Source: Pseudoxanthomonas mexicana (GTDB lineage: Bacteria > Pseudomonadota > Gammaproteobacteria > Xanthomonadales > Xanthomonadaceae). Taken from it: a DNA stretch of 64,000 nt. The position numbers were made by a program, and so were the translations under genes. Under the pieces are notes generated by a model. The model did no database searches and was not told the DNA's origin. It worked only from the letters and a program-made list of their open reading frames with translations. Location: NCBI RefSeq assembly GCF_010093385.1, contig NZ_PDWV01000003.1:62001-126000 (forward strand), in the 5' to 3' direction. This document shows, one piece after another, positions 1 through 9,228 of this stretch. How positions within the stretch are numbered: position 1 is the stretch's first letter; every line of letters begins with the position of its first letter.

Positions 1-265
1 CGCGGATGCCTGCCTGCGACAGACCGATGGCCATGCCCACCTGGCTGCTGGCCGGACCGGGCAGGAACTGGCAAAGCGCGACAAGCTCAGCGTACGCACC
101 GTCCGTCAGCCACTGGCGTCGTGTCACGAACGCATCGCGAAAATAGCCAAGATGGGCGATGGGGCCCCCGAACGACACCAGCCCAAGCCCAAGGAATACG
201 CGGAATACCGTCCAGGCGCTGGCGCGTTGTCGCGGCTGCCCCGCCGTCGTCCCTCGCATGAGCAT
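1..265 (-). CDS. chrA: Chromate transporter ChrA family, N-terminal fragment (runs off the left edge)
   Basis: The minus strand encodes about 88 residues of a CHR-family membrane transporter, which exports chromate in characterised members. The visible part has the family signature: a first membrane segment with LGLVSFGGPIAHLGYF, then ALCQFLPGPASSQVGMAIG. The rest lies beyond base 1. Several in-frame ATG codons are close together (274, 265 and 259). I chose 265 because a GGGAG-like ribosome site lies a few bases upstream of it. The family call is firm. The substrate is inferred, since CHR proteins with other roles exist. Confidence 0.85.
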   Translation of the reverse strand, partial: MLMRGTTAGQPRQRASAWTVFRVFLGLGLVSFGGPIAHLGYFRDAFVTRRQWLTDGAYAELVALCQFLPGPASSQVGMAIGLSQAGIR

Positions 266-315
266 CACTCCCATCCCTTTTTACGCTATCGCGTCTTCCT
301 CGACACCCCGATGAT

Positions 316-2097
316 TCAAGCCAGCGCCACTGCACCATCGAGGACCTGCATGGGAAGCGGCCCCGACGCCAGGATGAAGTCGTTGTAGGCGCGCGTGTCG
401 AACCGCGCCCCCAGGCGTTGCCGGGCCTTCTCTCGCGAAGCAACTATCTGCTGCTTGCCGACCATGAAGCTGCATGCCTGCCCCGGGTAGACGCAATAGC
501 GGTCGATCTCGCGCTCGGCGGCGTCGCGATGTTCGCCGGCGTTGGCCACCATCCAGTCGATGGCCTGCTGGCGGGTCCAGCGCGCGTGGTGGAGGCCGGT
601 ATCGACGACGACGCGGCAGGCACGGAACAACTGGCCCTGCAGATAGCCGATGCGCCCGAACGGATCGCTTTCGAATGCACCCATCTCGTCCGCCAGCTGT
701 TCGGCATACAGGGCCCAGCCCTCGGTCCACGCCGAGAAGCGCACCGTGCGCCGGAACAGCGACAGTCCACCCGCCTCGCTCAGGACGCTGTCCTGGAAAT
801 GGTGACCGGGTATCCCTTCGTGATGCAGCAGGGTCGGGATGCGCCACAGGGCGTTCTCCGCGACCGAGCGCAGGTTGAGGAAGATGGTCGAAGTCTGGGC
901 GGGATCGCTGCTGGCGCTGTAGAAAGCGCCCGGCGCGCCGTCCTGGATCGCGGGCGAGATGCGCTGCACCTCGACCGGCCGATCCGGAATCACCCTGAAA
1001 CCCCGCGGCAGCAGACCCTTGATCCGATCCAGGTGTGCGCTGGCGTAGTCGATGATCGCCTGGCGCCCCGCTTCCGTATCCGGCTTGAGGAAGCGCGGAT
1101 CGCGATCCAGGGCGGCCATGCGCCCACCCACCGATCCGCGTGCCACGCCCTGCGCACGCAGCAGCTGATCGATCTCGGCCGACAGTTCTTCTACCCAGGC
1201 CAGGCCGAGTTGATGCAGCTCACCCGGCGCATAACTGGCCGTGGTGTTCGAATGCAGGGCCGACGCGTAGTAGGCCTCGCCGTCCGGCTTGGCCCAGATG
1301 CCCGCCCGATCGTCGGCGCGGGGCAGCAAGGCCGCGAGCGCCGCGCTCTGGCGTTGCAGGGCAGGCACGATACGCTCGACGAAGATTGCCGAGGCGCGAG
1401 GGTCCAGATCGGCAATCCCGGCATCGCGCGCACGCGCCAGGGCCGATGCCGTCAGTGCATTGCCGGTCGGCGCGGCATCGCGCAGGGTCGCGATCTGCCC
1501 CAAGGGCTTGGCCAGGATGAAATCCGGGGGGATGACGCCCAGGCCCGCATCGTGGCGGATCTGTTCGGTCTCCTGGTCCAGGGCCACGGCGAACTGGCCC
1601 AGCTTGTCCACGTAGCGGTCGGCGTCCGCGGCGTCCTTCATCGGTGAGCGTCCGCCGATGCCGTCCGGCAGCCAGAAATAGGCGCCGTTCATCTGGCTGA
1701 CGACATACGGGCTGGGCCTCAGGTTGAGGTCCGAAAATCCGTAGCGCCCGTACTGGTCCGCCATGGCCTCGTAGACGAAGCGGGCCGTGTCGTAGTCCAG
1801 CGTCGCGGTAGCCGAAAGCGCGGCACGCTCGATACCGCCCAGTTCCGCCAGGCGCTGTAGCGTGGCCTGCCGGCGGCGCGCGCGTGCGGCCAGCGAATAG
1901 TCGGCCAGGCGGTCCAGCCCACCCTCCTCTGCCTTCAGGGCCTCGGCATGGCGTTGCAGCAAGCCCGCCAGACGGATGTCCTCGGCGGGCGCATTCCCCG
2001 TCATGTCAGAGACAGGATTCGAACCGGCCATGCGCGCGGCCAGGGGCCACGTCAGGCCGAGCGCCACGGCGCCGACCAGCAGTTCACGACGACGCAT
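316..2097 (-). CDS. DUF885 family exported peptidase-like protein (copy 1)
   Basis: A protein of 593 residues. The start is the ATG at 2097, which has a clean GGAGG eight bases upstream; a longer reading frame exists but lacks such a site. The N-terminus begins MRRRELLVGAVALGL, a twin-arginine-like signal before a hydrophobic stretch, so export is likely. Near residues 426-433 it carries HEGIPGHH, the hallmark of DUF885 proteins, which are grouped with zinc peptidases of the MA clan. No substrate has been established for the family and I assign none. A paralogue lies immediately upstream on the same strand, about 100 bases away, suggesting co-transcription and a tandem duplication. Confidence 0.85.
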   Translation of the reverse strand: MRRRELLVGAVALGLTWPLAARMAGSNPVSDMTGNAPAEDIRLAGLLQRHAEALKAEEGGLDRLADYSLAARARRRQATLQRLAELGGIERAALSATATLDYDTARFVYEAMADQYGRYGFSDLNLRPSPYVVSQMNGAYFWLPDGIGGRSPMKDAADADRYVDKLGQFAVALDQETEQIRHDAGLGVIPPDFILAKPLGQIATLRDAAPTGNALTASALARARDAGIADLDPRASAIFVERIVPALQRQSAALAALLPRADDRAGIWAKPDGEAYYASALHSNTTASYAPGELHQLGLAWVEELSAEIDQLLRAQGVARGSVGGRMAALDRDPRFLKPDTEAGRQAIIDYASAHLDRIKGLLPRGFRVIPDRPVEVQRISPAIQDGAPGAFYSASSDPAQTSTIFLNLRSVAENALWRIPTLLHHEGIPGHHFQDSVLSEAGGLSLFRRTVRFSAWTEGWALYAEQLADEMGAFESDPFGRIGYLQGQLFRACRVVVDTGLHHARWTRQQAIDWMVANAGEHRDAAEREIDRYCVYPGQACSFMVGKQQIVASREKARQRLGARFDTRAYNDFILASGPLPMQVLDGAVALA

Positions 2098-2200
2098 CAG
2101 GTTTACCTCCAAAACAAGGCGTCCGGAACCTTCCATGCCGAAAGGCCGCAACGCAGAATGCGATCACGCAGTATCTCCGAAGAAGAAGCGCGCCCAGGGC

Positions 2201-4006
2201 CTACTGCGCCGCCTCGCCCGACATCAGCCAGCGGTCGATCTTGGCTTCCAGCACGTCCAGCGGCAGGGCGCCGGTGTCCAGCACCTGGTCGTGGAAACGC
2301 CGGATGTCGAAATCCGCGCCCAGGCGCTCGGTCGCACGCCGCCGCAGTTCCTGGAACTTCAGCTCACCCACCTTGTAGGCGCAGGCCTGGCCCGGGTTGG
2401 TGATGTAGCGGTCGATCTCGACCGCCACGTCGCGCGGGGCCATGGAGGTGTTCGCCAGCATGTAGTCGATCGCGCGTTGACGATCCCATTGCAAGGCATG
2501 GATACCGGTGTCGACCACCAGGCGCACGGCACGCAGCATTTCCATGTCCAGGTGGCCGAACCATTGGTAGGGGTCGGAGAACATGCCCAGTTCCTGGCCC
2601 AGGGATTCGGCATACAGGCCCCAACCCTCGGTGTAGGCGGTGGCCGGCACCTGGCCGAAGCGCAGCAGGTCCGGCAGGCTCTCGTCCTCCTGAACCAATG
2701 AGATCTGGTAATGGTGGCCGGGCACGCCCTCGTGCAGTTGCAGGGTCTCCAGGGTCGGGATGGGGCGCGTGTTCAACATGGCCATGTTGAAGAACAGGAC
2801 GCCGGGCTCCGAAGCGTCCGGCGGACCGGCGCGGTAGTAGCCCGGGCCCCTCTGGTCACCCAGCGCCGGCAGCGGACGCAGCTCGAATGCGGCACGCGGA
2901 CGACGCGAGAACAGTTCGGGCATCCGCTCCCAGACCTTTTTCTCGATGCGTTCGAAGTGGCCGATGAGGTCTTCGGGTTTGGAGTAGTAGAACTCGGGCC
3001 CGGTGCGGACGTGTTCGAAGAAGGCCGGCAGGTCGCCGTCGAAGCTGGTCGCCTGGCGCGCCTGCTCCATCGCGGCGCGGATCCTGGCCACTTCGGACAG
3101 GCCGATCTGGTGGATCTGCTGCGCGCTCATCGTGGTGGTGGTGTGCTGGACCAGCAGGGACGCATAGACCCGCGCGCCGTCCTTCATCGCCCACAGGCCT
3201 GCGCCCTCGATGGCGACCGGCAGGTAGCGGTCGCGCAGGAACGTGCGCCAGCGCTCGTAGGCCGGCGTGGTGCGGCGCTCGATGATCCGGCGGTATGCGG
3301 CCGCCAGGCGGGCGCGGTCTGCCGCCCCGATGGTGTCGGGGAAACGCGTGACCGGGGAGTAGAAGGGATTCTCTTCGACTGGCAGCGTGAGGAAGGCCTC
3401 GACCTGCCCGAGGACGTTGTTCACCACCACCTTGGGCTGGTGGTAGCCCTGGGCCATGCCCTGCTCCAGGCGATCCACCGTACTGTCCATGTAGCCGGCG
3501 AAGCCCTCCAGCTGGGCCAACCCCCGTTCGTAGTCTTCGACCGTCTTGAAGCGGACGCCCGACAGGTAGTCGGGGAATTCGACGTGCAGGCCGAAGGAGG
3601 CGTTCAGCGGCACCAGGTTGCGGATCGCGTGGATGCCGTTGTCGATGTCGCCCAGCGCCTGCTCGGCCTGGGAGCGGAACGCGTCGTAGGCAATCTGGTC
3701 CTTCTCGCCCAGGGAGGCGCGGTCGATGCCGGCCAGCCCCGACAGTTCGGCGCGCTTGTTGGTCGCCAGCTGCCGGGCGAAGGCCTCGCTCTGCGGATCG
3801 ACGAAGACGGCCCCGGTCGGGGGCAGGCCGCGCTCGGCAAGACGCAGCGGATGGAGCGCGTCGTCCGCCTTCTGGCTCTCCGCCCCCAGCAGGCCAAAAC
3901 GCTCACGGGCGTCCGACGGGGTCCACGCCATCGCGGCGGGCGATGCCGCCACTAAGACCAGCATCGCCACGGCAGCCTTGAGCAGTTCACGCATTCCCAT
4001 CCTCAT
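2201..4006 (-). CDS. DUF885 family exported peptidase-like protein (copy 2)
   Basis: This 601-residue protein starts with a conventional Sec signal peptide (hydrophobic AAVAMLVLVAA, probable cleavage after AMA near residue 27). It carries HEGVPGHHYQ at about residues 425-434, the putative zinc site of DUF885. It matches its downstream neighbour along its length, including the C-terminal pattern of FD-R ... LP--VL. Three in-frame ATG codons (4006, 4000, 3994) are clustered; the exact start is uncertain by four residues. It is probably a periplasmic or membrane-attached metallopeptidase-like enzyme; activity and substrate are inference from the motif. It is the first gene of the two-gene DUF885 unit. 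Confidence 0.85.
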   Translation of the reverse strand: MRMGMRELLKAAVAMLVLVAASPAAMAWTPSDARERFGLLGAESQKADDALHPLRLAERGLPPTGAVFVDPQSEAFARQLATNKRAELSGLAGIDRASLGEKDQIAYDAFRSQAEQALGDIDNGIHAIRNLVPLNASFGLHVEFPDYLSGVRFKTVEDYERGLAQLEGFAGYMDSTVDRLEQGMAQGYHQPKVVVNNVLGQVEAFLTLPVEENPFYSPVTRFPDTIGAADRARLAAAYRRIIERRTTPAYERWRTFLRDRYLPVAIEGAGLWAMKDGARVYASLLVQHTTTTMSAQQIHQIGLSEVARIRAAMEQARQATSFDGDLPAFFEHVRTGPEFYYSKPEDLIGHFERIEKKVWERMPELFSRRPRAAFELRPLPALGDQRGPGYYRAGPPDASEPGVLFFNMAMLNTRPIPTLETLQLHEGVPGHHYQISLVQEDESLPDLLRFGQVPATAYTEGWGLYAESLGQELGMFSDPYQWFGHLDMEMLRAVRLVVDTGIHALQWDRQRAIDYMLANTSMAPRDVAVEIDRYITNPGQACAYKVGELKFQELRRRATERLGADFDIRRFHDQVLDTGALPLDVLEAKIDRWLMSGEAAQ

Positions 4007-4039
4007 CCCCTTTCACTCGAGGCTCGCCAACACGGCCCA

Positions 4040-4861
4040 CTATCGCGCGCCATACAACTCCTTTCTCGGCGCGCCGGTGATCTCGGCAGCCAGCTTGGCC
4101 GCCGTCGACGGCGGCAGATGCTCGTTGAGCATCGCATAGACGCGGCGGCCCTCGGACAGGCGCGCCTCCACGTCGTCGCCGGCGCCCTGCACCATCACGA
4201 CGAACTCGCCCTTGCGCTGGTTCTCGTCCGCGTCCACACGCGCCTGCAGGTCGGCCAGCGTGCCGTCGAGGACGGTCTCGAACAGTTTGGTCAGCTCGCG
4301 CGCCAGCACCGCCGGACGATCGTCGCCGAATGCAGCGCGCATGTCGGCCAGCGACTCCGCGATGCGGTGCGAGGATTCGTAGAACCCCAGCGTGCGGGCC
4401 TCGCCCGCCAGCCGCTGCAACTGGTCACGCCGCGCGGAGGCCTTGGCCGGCAGGAATCCCTCGAAGGCGAAGCGGTCGCTGGGCAGGCCTGCCACGCTGA
4501 GCGCCGCGATGGCCGCACAGGCGCCTGGCAGCGGGCTGACCCGGACGCCGGCCGCGCGCGCGGCACGCACCAGGCGGAAGCCGGGGTCGCTGACCAGGGG
4601 CGTCCCCGCGTCGCTGACCAGCGCCAGCGATTCACCCGCCAGCAGCCGGTCGACCACGCGCTGCGCCAGCGCATCCTCGTTGTGCTCATGAAAGGCCACC
4701 AGCGGGGTCGAAACGCCGAAGTGGGCAAGCAACTGCCCGCTGCGGCGCGTGTCCTCCGCGCAGATGGCCGCCACCGAACGCAGCACCTCCAGTGCGCGTG
4801 GGGTCAGGTCGCCCAGGTTGCCGATCGGGGTGGCGACGATGAACAGGGTTCCGGCAGGCAT
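4040..4861 (-). CDS. rsmI: 16S rRNA (cytidine1402-2'-O)-methyltransferase RsmI
   Basis: This 273-residue SAM-dependent methyltransferase of the tetrapyrrole-methylase fold modifies C1402 in the decoding centre of 16S rRNA. Diagnostic motifs are VATPIGNLGDLTPRA near the N-terminus, AEDTRRSGQLL, and SDAGTPLVSDPG. I start at the ATG at 4861 because the family begins a few residues before ATPIGN; the frame stays open upstream to 4993 but would give a spurious extension. It diverges from the lpoA-like gene across only about 60 bases, the order seen for yraL-yraM-yraN in enteric bacteria. Confidence 0.95.
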   Translation of the reverse strand: MPAGTLFIVATPIGNLGDLTPRALEVLRSVAAICAEDTRRSGQLLAHFGVSTPLVAFHEHNEDALAQRVVDRLLAGESLALVSDAGTPLVSDPGFRLVRAARAAGVRVSPLPGACAAIAALSVAGLPSDRFAFEGFLPAKASARRDQLQRLAGEARTLGFYESSHRIAESLADMRAAFGDDRPAVLARELTKLFETVLDGTLADLQARVDADENQRKGEFVVMVQGAGDDVEARLSEGRRVYAMLNEHLPPSTAAKLAAEITGAPRKELYGAR

Positions 4862-4886
4862 TCCAGTGGGGTCCGGTGGCTGGGGG

Positions 4887-4892
4887 TAGAAT
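4887..4892 (+). promoter_or_regulatory. Candidate -10 box (TAGAAT) for the lpoA-like gene
   Basis: TAGAAT lies 32 bases before the chosen ATG at 4924, in the short divergent spacer with rsmI. No convincing -35 hexamer is seen, so the call rests on the hexamer and its position. Confidence 0.4.
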
Positions 4893-4923
4893 CGTAGCCG
4901 GTTCCCCTGCCCGAACACCGACG

Positions 4924-6342
4924 ATGCCCCTGGATCCGCCTGTCGCACGCACGCTTTCCGCACGCCTCCGCCCCGCGCAACGCCTGGTGGCATTGCTGTT
5001 GGTCGCCCTGCTGGCGAGCTGCGCCACCACGCCTAGCGCGGGCCCGGCGACATCGGCGGTGCGGTTCGCCCCCGCCTTCGCGAACGCCGCCACGCTTGCC
5101 CGCCAGGACGCCGCCCTCAGCGGCCAGGCACGCACCGACAATGCGCGCGAGATCGACCGCCTGCTGGCCACGCTCGACGACGCCACCCTCGCGCGCGACG
5201 CCGCGGCATTGCCGTCGGGCGATCCACTGTACAACTTCGCCGGCCGCGCCCTGCAGCGCCGTGGCCTGCCGCTGCCGCGCCCGTTCGACCGCGGCGCCCA
5301 GTGGCGCTTCGATGCCGGCAACCGCCCGCCCGCCGACAGCGATGGCTACCGCCCCCCGGTGAAGCTGGCCGTGCTGCTGCCGCTGTCGGGCAACCTCGCC
5401 ACGGCTGCCGCCCCCGTGCGCGACGGCCTGCTGGCCGGCTATTACGGGGAGCGCCGCCGGCGCCCGGAGATCCAGTTCTACGACCCCACCGGTACCGCCG
5501 CCGGCGCCACCGCGGCCTATGCGCGCGCGACCGCCGAAGGTGCGGACTTCGTGGTCGGGCCGCTGGGTCGCGACGAAGTGAGCGCGCTGTTCCAGCAACC
5601 CGAGCTCGCCACCCCCATGCTGGTGCTGAACCGTGGCACCGTTGCGCCCCCGGACGGCAAGGCCGGTTTTTCGCTGGCGCCGGAAGACGACGGCATCGCC
5701 GCCGCCGAATACGTGCTGGCCCGCGAGCGCAAGACCGCGCTGATCATCGAGGGCAGCGACGACAACGGACGCCGCGCCTCGCAGGCGTTCCGCGAGCGCT
5801 TCGCCGAACGCGGCGGCCGGGTGACGCGCGTGATCAGCGTGCCCGAGGCCCCCGGCGACCTGTCGGCGGTGCTGGCCACCGCGTCGCAGGAGGGCGCCGA
5901 TGCCGTGTTCCTGGCCGTGCGCGGCAGCACCGCGCGCGCGCTGACGCCGCAGCTGGCGCTGGCCGGCCTGGGCGGCAAGACGCGCGTGGGCACCTCGCAG
6001 CTCACCTCCGGCACTGGCAAGCCGGAAGAGGACATGGCGCTTGATGGCATCGCCTTCCCCACCGAAGCCTGGACCTCGCGCGGCGTGCCGGCGCTGCCGG
6101 CCGCCAGCGTGACCGGCGAGCGCGTGCCGACCGCGCGCGGACCCGCCGCGCGCCTGTTCGCCTTCGGTTACGACGCCTGGCTGCTGCCCGCCTACCTGGA
6201 GAAGCTGGCCACGGGCATCAATACCGATCTGCAGGGCGCGACCGGCCGCCTGCAGCTCGACGGTTTCGGCAACGTGGTGCGCACGCCGTCCTGGTCCACC
6301 TTCGCCGGTGGCCGTCCCGCGCCGATCGCGGATGGCGGTTGA
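4924..6342 (+). CDS. lpoA: LpoA/LppC-family outer-membrane lipoprotein, penicillin-binding protein activator
   Basis: A lipoprotein of 472 residues. The start at 4924 gives a signal peptide with hydrophobic [10 protein letters not shown] and a lipobox LASC (acylated Cys33). From about residue 140 it has a periplasmic-binding-like fold ([17 protein letters not shown], then repeated segments), as in LpoA, which stimulates the peptidoglycan synthase PBP1a in E. coli. It is shorter than E. coli LpoA because most of the N-terminal helical repeat domain is missing. It overlaps yraN by 11 bases and is flanked by rsmI, the classic yraL-yraM-yraN order. The family is well supported; activation of PBP1a in this organism is inferred. 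Confidence 0.85.
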   Translation: MPLDPPVARTLSARLRPAQRLVALLLVALLASCATTPSAGPATSAVRFAPAFANAATLARQDAALSGQARTDNAREIDRLLATLDDATLARDAAALPSGDPLYNFAGRALQRRGLPLPRPFDRGAQWRFDAGNRPPADSDGYRPPVKLAVLLPLSGNLATAAAPVRDGLLAGYYGERRRRPEIQFYDPTGTAAGATAAYARATAEGADFVVGPLGRDEVSALFQQPELATPMLVLNRGTVAPPDGKAGFSLAPEDDGIAAAEYVLARERKTALIIEGSDDNGRRASQAFRERFAERGGRVTRVISVPEAPGDLSAVLATASQEGADAVFLAVRGSTARALTPQLALAGLGGKTRVGTSQLTSGTGKPEEDMALDGIAFPTEAWTSRGVPALPAASVTGERVPTARGPAARLFAFGYDAWLLPAYLEKLATGINTDLQGATGRLQLDGFGNVVRTPSWSTFAGGRPAPIADGG

Positions 6343-6721
6343 CCGGCGCGCCCGCGGGCACGCCGTCGAAGTCGCTGCACGCGATCTGCTGCAGCGCGCA
6401 GGATTGACCGAGCTCGCCACCAACGCGAACTACCGTGGCGGTGAGCTCGACCTGGTGATGCAGGACGCCACCCGGTCCGGCACGCCGACGGTGGTGTTCG
6501 TCGAAGTGCGTTACCGCCAGTCGCAGGCCTTCGGCGGCGGCATGGCGTCGATCGACACCGGCAAGCGCCGCCGGCTGGTGCACGCGGCGCAGCGGTTCCT
6601 GCAGGACCATCCCGCGCTCGCCGACGCACCGTGCCGTTTCGACGTGGTCGATGCACAGGGCGATCCGGCCTCGCCGCGGCTCGACTGGATCCGGGACGCC
6701 TTCCGCGCGGACGAGGTCTGA
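6332..6721 (+). CDS. yraN: YraN (UPF0102) family nuclease-like protein
   Basis: A small protein of 129 residues from the ATG at 6332, inside the end of the preceding gene (11-base overlap), implying translational coupling. It shows the UPF0102 core: [13 protein letters not shown], then [10 protein letters not shown] and VVFVEVRYR, the E-D-E-x-R arrangement of restriction-endonuclease-like folds, followed by [13 protein letters not shown]. Members have been linked to branched DNA in some bacteria, but the biological role is not settled. It is conserved beside lpoA and rsmI. Confidence 0.9.
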   Translation: MAVDRRARGHAVEVAARDLLQRAGLTELATNANYRGGELDLVMQDATRSGTPTVVFVEVRYRQSQAFGGGMASIDTGKRRRLVHAAQRFLQDHPALADAPCRFDVVDAQGDPASPRLDWIRDAFRADEV

Positions 6722-6730
6722 GCGCGCGCC

Positions 6731-6736
6731 TACAAT
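6731..6736 (+). promoter_or_regulatory. Candidate -10 box (TACAAT) six bases before an ATG; possible leaderless start
   Basis: TACAAT ends six bases before the ATG at 6743. If used, transcription would begin at or next to the start codon, giving a leaderless mRNA. No Shine-Dalgarno sequence is visible before this ATG, which fits that reading. Confidence 0.4.
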
Positions 6737-6742
6737 GGCGCC

Positions 6743-8131
6743 ATGGACTCCAGCCTGCCGCGCGCGTTGCACGATGCCATGTCGACCCGGCTTGGGGACG
6801 GCTGGCTGACGGGCGAAGGACGGCGCCTCTACGGCGGCGACGATTCGCGCCGCTGGGCCATGCCTTCGGCCGTGGCGTTGCCGCGCACGCGTGAGGACGT
6901 GGTGGCACTGGTACGTGCCTGTCGCGAACATCGGGTGCCGCTGGTCGCGCGCGGCGCGGGCACCGGCACCACCGGCGCCGCCGTGCCCACGCAGGGGGGC
7001 GTGGTGGTGTCCTTCGCGCGCATGGACCGCATCCTGGAACTGCGCGCCGCCGATCGCTGCGTGGTGGTGGAACCCGGCGTGCTCAATGGCGGACTGCAGC
7101 AGACGCTTGCGCCTTACGGCCTGTTCTGGCCGCCGGACCCGTCCAGCGCGGACCTGTGCAGCGTGGGCGGCAACCTGGCCACAAACGCCGGCGGTCCGCG
7201 CGCGGTGAAGTACGGCACCACGCGCGACAACGTGCTCGGCCTGGTCGCCGTGACCGGCACGGGCGAACTGATCCGCTGCGGCGGCGCGTACACCAAGGAC
7301 GCGACCGGCTACGACCTTACCCACCTGATCGTCGGCAGCGAAGGCACGCTCGCGCTGATCGTCGAAGCGACGCTCAAGCTCGCGCCGCGGCCGCACGCGC
7401 AAGCCGGCCTGCGCGTGCTCTATCGCGACGCGGCGACCGCAGCCGCTGCCGTGTCCCGCATCATGGCGCGGCCGACTACGCCCACGATGCTGGAGTTCAT
7501 GGACCGCAGCGCCATCGCGCTGATCCGCCGCAACGGCAGCGACGTACCGGAAGCGGGCGCGATGCTGCTGGTCGAGGCCGATGGCGACGACGACACGCTG
7601 CCCTATGCGCTGCAGGCGCTTGCCGAGGCGGCGGAGGGCGACGGCATGATCGCGCTGGATGTCGCCACCGACGGCAGCGCACGCGATCGCCTGTGGGCCA
7701 CGCGCCGTGCGCTGTCGCCGGCACTGCGCACCATCAGGCCGGGCAAGATCAACGAGGACGTGGTGGTGCCGGTGTCGCGCATTCCCGACCTGGTGGCGGC
7801 CATGGAGGCATTGTCGCTTGAGGCCGGCCTGCCCGTCGTCGTGTTCGGCCACGCGGGCAACGGCAATCTGCACGTCAACATCATGTACGACGACGCTGAT
7901 GCCGCCGAGACGGCGCGCGCCCACGCCGCGCTGCCCCGCGTATTCGCGCAGGTGCTGGCGCTGGGCGGCACGCTGTCGGGCGAGCACGGCATCGGCCTGA
8001 GCAAGCGCGATTTCATGGCCGATGCATTCAGCGCCGCGACGCTCGACGCGATGCATGCCGTGAAGGCGGCGCTCGATCCCGACGGCATCCTCAATCCGGG
8101 CAAGGTATTGCCGCCGCGGGAACCCCTGTAG
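6743..8131 (+). CDS. FAD-binding oxidoreductase, GlcD / D-lactate dehydrogenase type
   Basis: This 462-residue flavoprotein has a PCMH-type FAD domain (ARGAGTGTTGAAVPT near residue 75, then NLATNAGGPRAVKYG and GSEGTLALI) and a C-terminal FAD-oxidase domain ending in HAGNGNLHVN, GEHGIGLSKR and DPDGILNPGKVLP. This architecture belongs to glycolate oxidase subunit GlcD and cytochrome-linked D-lactate and 2-hydroxyglutarate dehydrogenases; the substrate cannot be fixed from sequence. No GlcE/GlcF partners are adjacent, favouring a stand-alone D-2-hydroxyacid dehydrogenase. The TAG stop codon is the TAG of a GTAG-headed repeat that begins one base earlier. Confidence 0.9.
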   Translation: MDSSLPRALHDAMSTRLGDGWLTGEGRRLYGGDDSRRWAMPSAVALPRTREDVVALVRACREHRVPLVARGAGTGTTGAAVPTQGGVVVSFARMDRILELRAADRCVVVEPGVLNGGLQQTLAPYGLFWPPDPSSADLCSVGGNLATNAGGPRAVKYGTTRDNVLGLVAVTGTGELIRCGGAYTKDATGYDLTHLIVGSEGTLALIVEATLKLAPRPHAQAGLRVLYRDAATAAAAVSRIMARPTTPTMLEFMDRSAIALIRRNGSDVPEAGAMLLVEADGDDDTLPYALQALAEAAEGDGMIALDVATDGSARDRLWATRRALSPALRTIRPGKINEDVVVPVSRIPDLVAAMEALSLEAGLPVVVFGHAGNGNLHVNIMYDDADAAETARAHAALPRVFAQVLALGGTLSGEHGIGLSKRDFMADAFSAATLDAMHAVKAALDPDGILNPGKVLPPREPL

Positions 8132-8263
8132 GAGCGACGTCAGTCGCGACCGCGCACCGTGCCCGACCAGGAATGCACCGACAGCATGTTGCCTCTCGCT
8201 CACCGGCCTGCTGAAGATCGACATGCACTGACGACATACGGTCACGACTCACGTCGCGCCTAC
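8128..8263. repeat. GTAG-headed REP pair between convergent genes
   Basis: One copy (8128-8151) reads GTAGGAGCGACGTCAGTCGC and onward, with internal stem GCGAC-GTCA-GTCGC. An inverted, slightly diverged copy ends at 8263 (CGCGCCTAC). They flank about 90 bases of spacer between the convergent FAD oxidase and thiL genes. The layout matches SMAG-type REP elements. A pair like this can form a large hairpin and may act as a transcript end or stabiliser. Confidence 0.8.
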
Positions 8264-8270
8264 AACAGCC

Positions 8271-9224
8271 TCAATGCTCCGCGAAGTGGTCGTAGCCGCG
8301 TCGCGGCGACAACCAGGGCTGGCTTTTGGCATCCACGGGATGCACTCCCTCGCCCGCCACGATGCGGCCGATACGCGTGAACCGCAGGCCGAGCTGTGCC
8401 GACACCGCGCCGATGTCGGCACCCGCATCGGCCGGCGCGGTGAAGCACAACTCGTAGTCATCGCCACCACTGGCCTGCAAGGCGATGCGATCTGCTTCTC
8501 CGAAGGCCTCCCGCAGCGCGGCCGACGCCGGCAGCGCGTCGACATCGATGTGGGCCGCGACGTGGCTGCGTGCACACACATGGCCCAGGTCAGCCAGCAG
8601 TCCATCGGAAACATCGACACAGGCGGTCGCGATGCCGGCCAGGACACGACCGGCGTCCACACGCGGCGTCGGCCGATCGAGCCGTGCGCGCAAGGCGGGG
8701 ACAGGCTCGCGACCCAACAGCGCCAGACCGCCGGCCGCATCGCCCAGCGTGCCGGTCACCCAGACCTCGTCGCCGACCCGCGCACCATCACGACGCAGCG
8801 CGCGGCCCGGCTCCACCAGCCCCATCGCGGTGACCGCGATCGACAGCGGGCCGCGCGTGGTGTCGCCGCCGACCAGCGCGATACCATGCTGCCCGGCCAG
8901 ATCGAGGAAGCCATCGAGGAAGCCCTCGATCCACGCCGGATCGGACTGCGGCAACGACAGCGACAGGGTGCACCACGCCGGCTCCGCCCCCATCGAAGCG
9001 AGGTCGGAGAGATTCACCGCCAGCGCCTTCCAGCCGACGTCCGCCGGCGATGTGCCGCGCGGGAAGTGGACGCCATCGTTCAGCGTATCTGCGGTGACGA
9101 CGAGCTGCCGCCCCGGCGGTGGCGCCAGCAACGCGGCGTCGTCGCCGATGCCCAGCACCACGTCAGCGCGCGTCGCCACGCGTGCGCGGATGCGGGCGAT
9201 CAGGTCGAATTCGCCGGCGCCCAT
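8271..9224 (-). CDS. thiL: Thiamine-monophosphate kinase ThiL
   Basis: This 317-residue enzyme phosphorylates thiamine monophosphate to the active diphosphate in the last step of thiamine biosynthesis. Motifs of the PurM/ThiL fold are present: the N-terminal EFDLIARI, GIGDDAALL, the metal-binding TADTLNDGVHF, NLSDLASMGAEP, and GGDTTRG. Length matches the family. It is the last gene of the nusB-HHH-thiL run, with its ATG five bases past the upstream stop. nusB-thiL adjacency is widespread in proteobacteria, which supports the assignment. Confidence 0.96.
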   Translation of the reverse strand: MGAGEFDLIARIRARVATRADVVLGIGDDAALLAPPPGRQLVVTADTLNDGVHFPRGTSPADVGWKALAVNLSDLASMGAEPAWCTLSLSLPQSDPAWIEGFLDGFLDLAGQHGIALVGGDTTRGPLSIAVTAMGLVEPGRALRRDGARVGDEVWVTGTLGDAAGGLALLGREPVPALRARLDRPTPRVDAGRVLAGIATACVDVSDGLLADLGHVCARSHVAAHIDVDALPASAALREAFGEADRIALQASGGDDYELCFTAPADAGADIGAVSAQLGLRFTRIGRIVAGEGVHPVDAKSQPWLSPRRGYDHFAEH

Positions 9225-9228
9225 CGCG

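Noticed and set aside
4804-6423. A 539-codon open frame on the minus strand opposite the lpoA-like gene
   Set aside because: Gly/Arg/Gln-rich composition without motifs. The plus strand has a lipobox and the expected lpoA-yraN overlap.
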